64,000 bases of DNA from Streptantibioticus cattleyicolor NRRL 8057 = DSM 46488 (GTDB taxonomy: Bacteria; Actinomycetota; Actinomycetes; Streptomycetales; Streptomycetaceae): positions 1,922,001 to 1,986,000 of the forward strand of contig NC_017586.1 in the NCBI RefSeq assembly GCF_000240165.1, in the 5' to 3' direction. The translations under genes and the position numbers were made by a program. The notes below the pieces were generated by a model. It was given only the letters and a program-made list of their open reading frames with translations, was not told the DNA's origin and searched no databases. This document shows positions 1 through 8,017 of this stretch, piece after piece (within the stretch, counting starts at the first letter, position 1; every line of letters begins with the position of its first letter).

Positions 1-2
1 AC

Positions 3-347
3 GAGGAACAACGCGACCAGGCGCATCTGATCACCGTGCTCACCGCGAAGCTGGTTATCACGATGGGCGAAGGGCTCATGTTCGACCAGGTGATCCCGTC
101 GCCTGAACCGCTTGTCGAAGGCACCGACATGCGGGGCGTCATGACCATGGCCCACCCTTACTGCGACGAGGACTTCGAGCTGCTCCTCGACGACCAGGGC
201 AGGGCCGAGTTGCAGATCATCACCCTCGTCCCGGTGACCGGTGCGGAAGTCGCCTTCGTGCGGGAGCACGGGACGGACGCGCTGCTCGAACGCTGGGAGG
301 AGCAGGAGGTCGACGCCCTGGACGTGTACCGCGCGTCCGCGGTCTGA
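3..347 (+). CDS. suppressor-of-fused-like protein, C-terminal part
   Basis: The reading frame is open from the first bases of the window to a TGA at 345-347, so the gene begins upstream and only about the last 114 residues are seen. The tail, with VPVTGAEVAFVREHG followed by ALLERWEE and a short Asp/Val-rich end, resembles the C-terminus of the suppressor-of-fused (SUFU) domain proteins common in actinomycetes. That family is of unknown function in bacteria and is often found among toxin-immunity-like proteins. No catalytic residues are recognisable. The family call is from pattern memory and could be wrong. A strong terminator follows 33 bp after the stop. Confidence 0.55.
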   Translation, partial: EEQRDQAHLITVLTAKLVITMGEGLMFDQVIPSPEPLVEGTDMRGVMTMAHPYCDEDFELLLDDQGRAELQIITLVPVTGAEVAFVREHGTDALLERWEEQEVDALDVYRASAV

Positions 348-380
348 GCCCGGCCCCGCCACCCGCCCCCAGCCCGCCGC

Positions 381-413
381 ACGGCCCGGTCACCGCTTCG
401 GTGACCGGGCCGT
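381..413 (+). terminator. intrinsic terminator after the SUFU-like gene
   Basis: A perfect 15-bp stem (arms 381-395 and 399-413, beginning ACGGCCCGGTCACCG) closes on a 3-nt CTT loop. It sits 33 bp after the stop codon, as expected for a hairpin terminator of a high-GC actinomycete that lacks a long U tract. It separates the partial gene from the operon starting at 689. Confidence 0.8.
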
Positions 414-688
414 CGCCGTTCACGCCGCCCGCACCCCGCCCCGGCCCCGGCGCAGTTGAACGGATTTCTCGCGCCGCCCCGCGGGGGAAAGGCGTGCGGT
501 GGCGCACCGGTGGGAGAGGCATTCACCAGGGACGACCGGGCGGGAAGGAACGCGGAGTTCGGGGGCCGGTACGCATGGTGACGTGACAAAGTCGTCGGAG
601 CCCGGCGGGCGGGGCCGGGGGAAAAGGGGCGGGTCCGTATTCTCGTGCTGTGCCGTCCGGCGGCGGGTGGGGGAAAGGGGAACGCCTG
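414..688 (+). other. intergenic region upstream of the nine-gene operon
   Basis: I see no convincing gene in this stretch. It must hold the promoter of the operon that begins at 689. A TATTCT hexamer at 638-643 could be a -10 element, but no good -35 is visible, so this is weak. The GGGGAAAGGGG purine tract at 670-680 is the ribosome binding site of the first gene. Confidence 0.4.
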
Positions 689-1339
689 ATGAGTGACTGC
701 CGGTTCTTCGTTCTGCTGGGGCCCGACGGGGCCGGGAAGTCGTCGGTGATGACGGAGTTGGCGGAACGGCGGCCGGAATGGCGGTTGTTGTCGACCGACG
801 GGGAGTTCACGCCACCGGAGCACGCGCTGATCGCCCAGTTACGGCGCAATGTGGTCAAGGATGTGCTGCCCGGGCTCGGCAGTACGTATTCGGTGGATTT
901 CCTGGCGAGCATGCTGCAGACCGCGGTGGTCCATCTCAAGGACCGGGTGCTGGCCGAGTGTGCCACCGGGGCGCCGGTGCTGGTGGATTCCTATTACTAC
1001 AAGATACTCGCGAAGTGCCGGCTGGCGGGGCTGCGGGAGAACCCGATGTACGGCTGGTGGCGCACGTTTCCGCAGCCGCGCGGGGTGGTCTTCCTGGACG
1101 TGGCGCCGTGGACCGCCTGGCGGCGCAGCGCCGGGGGACGGCTGCTGAACCGCCTGGAGTACGCGGGGAACGGCCCGGGCTGGGCGGGGTTCGAGAGTTA
1201 TCAGAAGAACCTGCGGACATTGATGCTGGAAGAGGTGGGGCAGGTGCCGGTGACAGTGATCGAGGAACAGCCCAGCCCTGGACGGGCCGCCGAAGCGGTG
1301 GCCGGAGTTCTCGACCGGACCGAGGAGTTCGCCCGGTGA
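689..1339 (+). CDS. P-loop kinase, thymidylate-kinase-like
   Basis: A 216-residue protein with a Walker A loop GPDGAGKSS near residue 9, followed by a dTMP-kinase-like fold. The DRY/DRH segment of thymidylate kinases is replaced by LVDSYYYK near residue 100, and an Arg-rich lid (TAWRRSAGGRLLNR) follows near residue 145. A housekeeping dTMP kinase would not be expected here, so it probably phosphorylates another small molecule in this operon's pathway; the substrate is unknown. The ATG at 689 is chosen for the GGGGAAAGGGG tract just upstream. Codon 51 (839-841) is TTA, the rare leucine codon read by bldA tRNA. Its stop overlaps the next start by 4 nt (GTGA). Confidence 0.75.
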   Translation: MSDCRFFVLLGPDGAGKSSVMTELAERRPEWRLLSTDGEFTPPEHALIAQLRRNVVKDVLPGLGSTYSVDFLASMLQTAVVHLKDRVLAECATGAPVLVDSYYYKILAKCRLAGLRENPMYGWWRTFPQPRGVVFLDVAPWTAWRRSAGGRLLNRLEYAGNGPGWAGFESYQKNLRTLMLEEVGQVPVTVIEEQPSPGRAAEAVAGVLDRTEEFAR

Positions 1340-3078
1340 CCACGGAACCCCGCACCGAACCGGCCGCCGCGAAAACATCCCCCGACGAGATCGATCACGC
1401 CACCCGTACCGCCCGTTACCGCGACCGGGTCTTCGCCGAGCACGACCGGCTCGCCGCCGAACTCGTGGACCTGCCCGGGCAGCAGAAGAGGGTGCTCGCG
1501 GATCTGCTGGAATTCAACTCCGGTACCGAATTCGGAAAACGCCACGGATTCGCCGCGATACGCACCGTCGACGACTTCCGCCGGGCCGTTCCGGTACAGG
1601 ACTACGCGGCGCACGCGCCGTACATCGAGCGGACGGCGGCCGGAGAGGCCAACGTGCTGTCGGCGGACCGGCCGGTGGTCTACTTCACCAGCAGCGGGAG
1701 CACCGGGGCGCACAAGAAGATCCCGGTGACCGCGCGGTTCATGCGCACCACGTTCTTCCCGTTCTACTACGCCGCGTGGGCGCCGTTGCTGCGGCATTTC
1801 CCGGAAGTGGCGGCGCGGCCGGACGCGGTGCTCAACCTCAAGCACGATCCGCCGGCGAGGCCGCCGGTCATGGCGGACGGGCGTCCGCACGTGGGCGCCA
1901 GCCAGGTGGACTTCGGGGCGAAGTTCGGCGAGCCGCTCGCGGCCGAGCTGGGCACCCGGGCGCCGTGGGCGACGCTGCCGGTGGAGACCGACCCCGCGGA
2001 CCACCTGGAGCGGTTGTACCTGCGGCTGCGGCTGGCGGTGCAGGGCGACGTCCGGATGCTGATCGGCATCAACCCGGCGGTGATCGCGGCCGTTCCGTAC
2101 CAGCTCGGGCTGTGGTGGCCGCGGATCGTGCGGGAGGTGCGGGACGGCACCGTGGGCGGGGTGCGCACCGGGTCGCCGGATCCGGCGCGGGCGGCCGAAC
2201 TGGAGCGGCTGGCCGGGTACTTCGGCACCGTGCGCCCGGCCCACGTGTGGCCCCGGGTGCGCGCGCTGTTCTGCTGGACGACCGGGGTCGCCTCCTTGTA
2301 CATGCCGGCGCTGCGCCGGGAGTACGGGGTGGACGTGGCCACGCTGCCGGCGCCGGTGGCGGCCTCGGAGGGCCCGGTGGCGGTGGCGCTGGACCGGCAC
2401 CCCGAGGCGGGCACCCCGGTGGCCTCGGCGGCGCTGTACGAGTTCGTGCCCGCCGACGACGACCTGGCGCCGGACAGCGAGACGCTGCTGGTGCACGAGC
2501 TGGAGCCGGGTCACGACTACCACGTGGTCTTCAGCCACGTCGGCGGGTTGTACCGGTACGCGGTCGGCGACGTGGTGCACGTACCGGACCGGGTGGACGG
2601 TGTGCCCAGGCTGCGCTACGCGGGCCGCGGCACCCGTTCCGACGTGGCCGGGGAACGGCTGCGGGAGGCCCAGGTGGTGCGGGCGCTGCGGGACGCGCTG
2701 GCGGCCGGGGGGCTCTCGCTGCGCAACGTGGCCTGCCGGGTGGAGCGCTCGGCGGGCAGCGCCCACCACTACACGTTCGCCATCGCCCCGGGCACCGGGT
2801 GGCACACCACCGAGGCGCAGCGGTTCCTGGGCCGGCTGGACGCCGCGCTGGCCGCGCGGTCCGACGGCTACCGGCGGGCCAGGGCCGGGCGCCGGCTCAC
2901 CGCGCCCACGCTGCGGCTGCTGGAGCCGGAGGCGTTCCACCGCGACTGGCACGCGGCGGTGGCCGGCGGGGTCCGCCCCGCGCAGGCCAAGGACCGCCTC
3001 TTCCGGCAGGACGACGCGCTGTGGGAACGGCTCACCGGCCCGCGTCCGGCCGACGCCGACGACGGCCACCACCACTGA
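1336..3078 (+). CDS. GH3-family acyl-acid-amido synthetase
   Basis: A 580-residue protein with the full GH3 architecture known from plant auxin-amido synthetases. The ATP/AMP-binding loop TSSGSTG lies near residue 118, followed by VAASEGP in the middle and GLYRYAVGDVVHV near residue 405. These match GH3 motifs I-III in order. GH3 enzymes adenylate a carboxylic acid and transfer it to an amine, usually an amino acid, making an amide. The length fits the family (about 580-610). The GTG start overlaps the stop of the kinase gene as GTGA. Bacterial GH3 proteins are rarely characterised. The acyl substrate and amine partner cannot be read from sequence, but neighbouring methyltransferases and the ArgRS-like protein suggest a modified amide product. 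Confidence 0.85.
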   Translation: MTTEPRTEPAAAKTSPDEIDHATRTARYRDRVFAEHDRLAAELVDLPGQQKRVLADLLEFNSGTEFGKRHGFAAIRTVDDFRRAVPVQDYAAHAPYIERTAAGEANVLSADRPVVYFTSSGSTGAHKKIPVTARFMRTTFFPFYYAAWAPLLRHFPEVAARPDAVLNLKHDPPARPPVMADGRPHVGASQVDFGAKFGEPLAAELGTRAPWATLPVETDPADHLERLYLRLRLAVQGDVRMLIGINPAVIAAVPYQLGLWWPRIVREVRDGTVGGVRTGSPDPARAAELERLAGYFGTVRPAHVWPRVRALFCWTTGVASLYMPALRREYGVDVATLPAPVAASEGPVAVALDRHPEAGTPVASAALYEFVPADDDLAPDSETLLVHELEPGHDYHVVFSHVGGLYRYAVGDVVHVPDRVDGVPRLRYAGRGTRSDVAGERLREAQVVRALRDALAAGGLSLRNVACRVERSAGSAHHYTFAIAPGTGWHTTEAQRFLGRLDAALAARSDGYRRARAGRRLTAPTLRLLEPEAFHRDWHAAVAGGVRPAQAKDRLFRQDDALWERLTGPRPADADDGHHH

Positions 3079-3115
3079 CCCCACCCCGCCCCGACCCACC
3101 GTCTGGAGCCGCCCG

Positions 3116-3973
3116 ATGACCGAGACGCTCAACCCCGTCGAACGCACCGCCCTGCTCACCGCCGCGTTGCGGGCCGCCGAGACCCGGCGCGCGGACCGGC
3201 TGTACGAAGACCCGTTCGCCGAGCGGCTGGTGGGGGACGTCGGCCCCGGGCTGCTGGCCGAGGTGCGCGCCGCGACGTTCCCGCCGGACCGGCCGCGGAC
3301 GCTGCCCAGTACGCCGGACTACAACGCGATCCGCACCCGCTTCTTCGACGACTTCCTCCAGCGGGCCGCCCGGGACACCGCGATGGGCCAGATCGTGCTG
3401 GCCCCGGCCGGGATGGACTCGCGGGCCTACCGGCTGGCGTGGCCGGAGCACATCCGGTACTTCGAGGTGGACCGCCCGGCGGTGCTGGAGTTCAAGGCGG
3501 ATCGGCTGGGCGGCGCGGTGCCGCGTACCGACCACCGCACCGTGGCCGTCGACCTGACCTCCGACGACTGGGAGGACCAGCTCGTCGCGGCCGGGTACGA
3601 CCCGAAGGCGCCCTCCACCTGGCTACTGGAGGGGCTGCTGTACTACATCCCGGAGGCCGACGCGCACCGGATGCTCCGGCGGGTCGCGGGCGTCATGGCG
3701 CCGGGCAGCCGGATCGCCGCCGACATCGTCAGGGCGGCGGCGCTGACCCTGCCGCACATGCGCGGGTTGCTGGACGTCTTCGCCGGCTGGGGGTGCCCGT
3801 GGCTCTTCGGCAGCGACGAGCCGGAGGCGCTCTTCGCGCGGTACGGCTTCGAGGTGGCGGCGGTGCAGCCGGGTGAGCCGGGGGCGGACTTCGGCCGGTG
3901 GCCGGATCCGGTGCCCGACCGCGCCGTGCGGGACGTGCGCCGGGTCTTCTTCGTCCACGGGCGGCGGGCTTGA
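3116..3973 (+). CDS. class I SAM methyltransferase, LCMT/TIGR00027 type
   Basis: A 285-residue SAM-dependent methyltransferase of the leucine-carboxyl-methyltransferase-like group, which in actinobacteria mostly acts on secondary metabolites or unknown substrates. Visible motifs are SRAYRLAWP near residue 102, FEVDRPAVLEFK near 116 (acidic residue for the SAM ribose) and LLEGLLYYI near 170. The N-terminal NPVERTALLTAALRAAET with FAERLV is typical of the group. It lies 37 nt after the GH3 gene, the only real gap in the operon, and its TGA overlaps the TTG start of the next gene. Carboxyl or hydroxyl methylation is plausible; the substrate is unknown. Confidence 0.8.
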   Translation: MTETLNPVERTALLTAALRAAETRRADRLYEDPFAERLVGDVGPGLLAEVRAATFPPDRPRTLPSTPDYNAIRTRFFDDFLQRAARDTAMGQIVLAPAGMDSRAYRLAWPEHIRYFEVDRPAVLEFKADRLGGAVPRTDHRTVAVDLTSDDWEDQLVAAGYDPKAPSTWLLEGLLYYIPEADAHRMLRRVAGVMAPGSRIAADIVRAAALTLPHMRGLLDVFAGWGCPWLFGSDEPEALFARYGFEVAAVQPGEPGADFGRWPDPVPDRAVRDVRRVFFVHGRRA

Positions 3974-5457
3974 CCGCACCGGCCGCCGCCGTCGTCGTCG
4001 TGGGGGGCGGATTCGGCGGCCTGGCCACCGCCTGGGCCCTGGCCGAACGGGGCTTGCGGGTACGGGTGCTGGACCGTTCCGCCCCGCCGCCGGAGGGTCC
4101 GGCGCACCGGGCGGCCTGGACGTGGCGGCGCCCCACCGTGCCGCAGAACACCCAGTCCCACGTGCTGACCTCGCTGGGGGTACGGCTGCTGCGGGAACGG
4201 CTGCCCCGGGTGTACGAGGCGGTGCTGGCGGCGGGCGCCCGGCCGCTCGACCTGACGGCGGCGGTGCCGGCCACCGCGCGCGGCTTCGTACGGCAGCCGT
4301 CCGACGACGACCTGGTGGCGCTCGCGGTACGCCGTCCGGTGCTGGAACTCGCGTTGTACCGGGCGGTGCGCGCGCTGCCCGGGGTGGAGGTGAGCCACGG
4401 CGCGACGGTGCGCGCTCTGGAGCTGGACCCGGCCGGGCGGCGGGTGCGCGCGGTGGTCACCGGCGCCGGGGAGCGGATCGAGGCGCCGGTGGTGGTGGAC
4501 GCCTCCGGGCGGCGGGCGCTGTCGGCCGGCTGGCTGGCCGCCGCCGGGGTGCCGGTCGCCCCGGACGCCACCTGCCCCAACGCGTTCCGCGCGATCAGCC
4601 GGCTGTACCGGCTGGCCGACCCCGCCCGGCTGCCCGCGCCGCTCAACCGGGGCAACGCGGCGGGCGGCATCTTCGACCACTTCGCGGCGGTGGTCCACCT
4701 CGCCGACAACGGGCTGTTCGCGCTCAACTTCGCGGTGCTGCCGGACGATCCGGCCACCGACGCGCTGCTGACCCCGGCCGGCTTCGCGGCCGCCGCGCGG
4801 ATCACCCCGCAGGTGGCCGCGTGGGTGGACGAGCGGGTGGCGGCGCCGGTGAGCTAGGTGCGGGCGATGACGGTGCCGGCGAACGCGCTGCGCGGCACGG
4901 TCACCGCGCCGCCCGAGGTGGCCGGGGTCTTCCCGGTGGGGGACGCGGCGTGCGTCACCGATCCGATGTACGGGCGCGGCCTGTCGCTGGCGCTGGCGCA
5001 CGCCTTCCGCCTCGCCGAACTGCTGGACGGCACGCCGGAGGTGGGCGGGGCGCGGGCGGCGGGGGCGGCCCGGATCGCCGAGGAGCTGCTGCGGCCGTGG
5101 TACGAGCAGACGGTGGCGGACACCTCGGCGCGTACCGCGCTGTGGCGGGCGCGGGCGGCGGGCACCGAACCGGCGGTGCCGCCGGTGGCGCCGGTGCCGG
5201 GGCGTCCGCAGCTCGCCGCGGTGGCGGCGGCGGCCACCGTGGACGCGGTGGTGTGGCGCGGGCTGACCCGGATGCTGATGACGCTGGACACGCCGGCCGC
5301 GGTCTTCGACGACCCCGGGTTCCGCGAGCGGGTGGCCGCGGCGGCCGGCGCGGCCCGCCCGGCCGGTCCCCCGCCGCCGTCCCGGGCCGAACTGGTGGCC
5401 GCCCTCTCCCGTACCGCAACCGCCGTCGCCGCCGCCACGGGAACGGAAGGGGGCTGA
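3970..5457 (+). pseudogene. FAD-dependent oxidoreductase interrupted by in-frame TAG
   Basis: One reading frame encodes a flavoprotein split by a single TAG at 4855-4857. The first 295 codons begin at TTG 3970 (TTGA overlap) with the dinucleotide-binding loop VVVVGGGFGGLATAW. The last 200 codons carry the second FAD motif, VFPVGDAACVTDPMYGRG. Both halves are needed for one enzyme of the UbiH/halogenase-like flavoprotein class, and no frame change occurs. The downstream half has no visible ribosome binding site before its first GTG (4858). It may be a recent nonsense mutation, a base-call error, or a case of readthrough. If functional, it would oxidise or hydroxylate the operon's product. Confidence 0.65.
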
Positions 5458-5460
5458 CCC

Positions 5461-6588
5461 GTGTCCGACCGCCCGAAGGTGCTGCTGGCCCCGGTCACCG
5501 TCACCCCGGCCAAGCCGCTGACCCCCAGCCATCTCAAGGGGCTGCTGTGGACGGACGCGATGTTCCGCGCCACCGCGCCGCTGGCCGACGTGACGTACCG
5601 GTACAGCCACACCACGTACCACCCCACCGAGCAGACGCTGGGGTTCTGGGAGTACCTGGACCGCAGTTACGGCGACGCCGACTACTCGGGGCTGTCGGAG
5701 GAGGAGATCGGCGAGCTGTACGTCGGGTACCGCGCCGAGGAGCGGCGCGCGGCGGCCGAGGACCTGTCGGCGTACGCGCAGGCCGTGGAGTACACCGGCT
5801 GGGTGCATCCGGCCAGCGCCCGGGTGCTGGAGCTGTGGACCGGGCACTACGCGCGGCTCGGGCTGCACGACCCGGGGCTGACGGAGCATCAGCCGCCCGG
5901 GCTCGGCACGGCGGAGATGATCGCCCGGCTGACCGCCTCGGGCCTGGGGCTGGACCAGCGCCCCTACGGCGGCCCGGTCTACCTGGACGCGACCCGTTTC
6001 GGGCTGCCGCTGCGCCGGATCGTGGGGGCCGACGGGCGCCCCAACTACCTCGCCTGCGCGCTGCGCGAACTGCTGCCGTTCACCGAGGACTTCGACGAGA
6101 TCGTCCTCCTCTACGACCGCGAGCTCGACCCCGACTACCAGTTGCTGCAACGGGTGCTGGCCCGCTCCGGGCGGCGGCCGGCGGTGCACCGGGTGCCGAT
6201 CGGCCGGGTGCCCATCGACGGACGGATCGCCTCGGCACGCCACGGCGGCTGGCGCGGCCACACCGTCGGCGCGCTGCTGGAGGAAGTGTCCGGCGGGACG
6301 GATCCGGCGGCGCTGCGGCTGGGGCTGCGGCTGTACTTCATCGCCACGCTGGGCCCCGGCCAGCAGCAGTCGTTCCGGTACGACCTGCTGCGCGGCTGCG
6401 TCGTAAGGGCGGCACGGCTGCTGGACCGCGCCGCCGCCGCGCCGGCCGCCCAGGACCCCTGGGAGCGGACCCTCGACCGCCACCGCCGCGGCCATCTGTA
6501 CGTCGACCCCTACCGGCTGACCACCTCGCTGCTCGGCAAGGGCCGTCCGGCCCCCGACCCCGGCCTGCTGGCCACGGTGTTCCTATGA
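5461..6588 (+). CDS. arginyl-tRNA-synthetase-like protein (degenerate class I motifs)
   Basis: 375 residues of no family I can name with certainty. PLTPSHLKGLLWTDA at residues 19-33 aligns with the HIGH region of arginyl-tRNA synthetases (PLHVGHLRGAV type). Residues 190-275 (DGRPNYLACA, FDEIVLLYDRELDPDYQLL, then DGRIASARHGG) follow the order of the ArgRS catalytic domain up to its KMSKS-equivalent loop (FKTRAGG in E. coli). Both signatures are degenerate. At 375 residues it has no room for the N-terminal and anticodon-binding domains of true ArgRS (about 580 residues). I infer a paralogue that activates an amino acid or makes a peptide-type bond. GTG start 4 nt after the previous stop, with GAAGGGGG upstream. 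Confidence 0.5.
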   Translation: MSDRPKVLLAPVTVTPAKPLTPSHLKGLLWTDAMFRATAPLADVTYRYSHTTYHPTEQTLGFWEYLDRSYGDADYSGLSEEEIGELYVGYRAEERRAAAEDLSAYAQAVEYTGWVHPASARVLELWTGHYARLGLHDPGLTEHQPPGLGTAEMIARLTASGLGLDQRPYGGPVYLDATRFGLPLRRIVGADGRPNYLACALRELLPFTEDFDEIVLLYDRELDPDYQLLQRVLARSGRRPAVHRVPIGRVPIDGRIASARHGGWRGHTVGALLEEVSGGTDPAALRLGLRLYFIATLGPGQQQSFRYDLLRGCVVRAARLLDRAAAAPAAQDPWERTLDRHRRGHLYVDPYRLTTSLLGKGRPAPDPGLLATVFL

Positions 6589-7346
6589 GCCCTCACTCTC
6601 CCGCGCCGCCGACCGGCCCGCCCGGCGCCGACGCGCTGCTGTCCGCCGCCGCGGAACGGGTCCGCGCGGCACGCCCGGAGTTCGCCGGGCGGGACCTGTC
6701 CACGCCCGCGGCGCTGCGGGCGGTACGCGCCGAGATCGCCGCGCTGGACGCGGCCGACCCGGCGGGGGCGCCGCTGGCCGTGTGCGTCGTCGGCGACCTG
6801 GACCTGCCGAGCTGGGCGCGGGAGAGCTGCCGGTTCGCGCTCGCCGTGGACCCGGCGGCGGGCGCGGCCTGGCGGCGGGCGTTCACCCGTACCGTCTTCC
6901 TGGCCGGGCGCCCGGCGAACCTGCGCGACCGGTTCGCCTTCGACCACGTGGCCGACGACGCCACGGCGGCGTGGGCCGGGCCGGCCCCGGAGCCGGCCAC
7001 CGCCGGGCTGCGCAGGCTGCTGAAGACGTTCGACGGGGCCCGGGCGGCGCGGCCGTGGCCGCCGGCCGTGGTGGAGGTCCCCGGGGCCGGACCGCGTCCG
7101 CCGGTCCACCGCGAGGTGTACGCGGCCACCGCCCAGGTCACCGTGGCCCGGCTGCTGGTGCACCTCAACCACCTGCTGGCCGAGGCGGTGCTGGACGGGC
7201 TGATCGCCCCCGGCGACCGGCTGACGCTGCGGTCGGTGCCCCGGCTGGCCGGGGTGACCGTGCCGTTCGCGGCCCTGCGCATCGACACCGACGCCCAGCG
7301 TCCCGACGGACTCCAGGCGCTCGCCGGACTGACCGAGGAGAGATGA
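6585..7346 (+). CDS. protein of unknown function
   Basis: 253 residues, Ala-rich, with no motif I can assign. The first ten or so residues are Pro-rich. The middle has a strand-like CVVGDLDLPSWARES, and the C-terminal third has HREVYAATAQVTVARLLVHLNHLLAE. There is no signal peptide or membrane segment. ATG overlaps the previous stop as ATGA and its own stop overlaps the next start the same way, so it is co-translated with the ArgRS-like protein and the LysR effector domain and probably works with them. It may belong to one of the actinobacterial DUFs that accompany such cassettes, but I cannot name it with confidence. Confidence 0.6.
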   Translation: MSPHSPAPPTGPPGADALLSAAAERVRAARPEFAGRDLSTPAALRAVRAEIAALDAADPAGAPLAVCVVGDLDLPSWARESCRFALAVDPAAGAAWRRAFTRTVFLAGRPANLRDRFAFDHVADDATAAWAGPAPEPATAGLRRLLKTFDGARAARPWPPAVVEVPGAGPRPPVHREVYAATAQVTVARLLVHLNHLLAEAVLDGLIAPGDRLTLRSVPRLAGVTVPFAALRIDTDAQRPDGLQALAGLTEER

Positions 7347-8017
7347 CGTTGCCCGACCAGCGTTCCACCACGACCGCCGGGGCGCGGCCCGGTGCCCCGT
7401 CCGGCGCCGGCCGCCCGGTGCGCTTCGGCGTCCACGGCTCGTCCCACCTGGCGGCCGGCATCGTCGCCGCCGCCGGACACCGGCCGGAGGAGGTCGTCTA
7501 CGTGCCGTACGACGTGCGCGACCCCTTCGCCCAACTGCGGTCCGGCGAGGCCGACATCATGATCGTGAAGTTCGTGCTGCGCGAACCCGACATCGCCCTC
7601 AGCGCCCCGGTCGCCCACGACGACCGGGCCGTGCTGGTGGGCGCCGGCCATACGCTGGCCGGGCGGTCCGAGGTGTCGGTGGAGGAGGTCGCCGACTACG
7701 AGGCGTTCAGCCGCCCCGGCGACTTCCCGCCCTACATCTGGGACGAGGTGGTGCCGCCGGTGACCCCGGGCGGTCGCCGGATCCGCCGGGCGCACCCGCT
7801 GACCACCGTCGAGGCGATGGTCGAGCTGGTCTCCGGGGACCGGGTGGTGCACCTGTCGGTGCGGTCGCTGGACACCGTGGTGCCGCCGCACATCCGGGTG
7901 GTCCCGGTGCGCGACCTGCCGCCGGCGCCGGTGTCGCTGGCCTGGCTCGCCGGTACGCCGCTGCCGCCGGCCGCGGCGCGGCTGGTCGCGGACGCGGAAC
8001 GGGCGGCGGCCCGGTGA
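7343..8017 (+). CDS. orphan LysR-type effector-binding domain
   Basis: 224 residues. The core from VRFGVHGSSHLAAGIV (about residue 27) to SLAWLAGTPLPPAA is a type 2 periplasmic-binding fold as in LysR regulators, including the LRSGEADIMIVKF segment and the hinge region VEEVADYEAF. The N-terminal winged helix-turn-helix is absent. Only about 26 Gly/Pro/Ala-rich residues precede the domain, and the start is fixed by the ATGA overlap, with GAGGAGAG just upstream. It therefore cannot bind DNA as a LysR protein. It may act as a ligand sensor, a substrate carrier or an enzyme-like lyase. Its place inside the operon favours a pathway role over classical regulation. Confidence 0.7.
   Translation: MTLPDQRSTTTAGARPGAPSGAGRPVRFGVHGSSHLAAGIVAAAGHRPEEVVYVPYDVRDPFAQLRSGEADIMIVKFVLREPDIALSAPVAHDDRAVLVGAGHTLAGRSEVSVEEVADYEAFSRPGDFPPYIWDEVVPPVTPGGRRIRRAHPLTTVEAMVELVSGDRVVHLSVRSLDTVVPPHIRVVPVRDLPPAPVSLAWLAGTPLPPAAARLVADAERAAAR

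Noticed and set aside
4855-4857. TAG as a recoded pyrrolysine or selenocysteine-like codon
   Set aside because: No pyl genes or recoding structure seen; TAG is not read as selenocysteine. Nonsense mutation or error is simpler.
3643-6495. Very long minus-strand open frame (about 950 codons) opposite the operon
   Set aside because: Composition is Arg/Gln/Pro/His-rich antisense of GC-rich genes; the plus-strand genes have clear motifs and overlapping starts.
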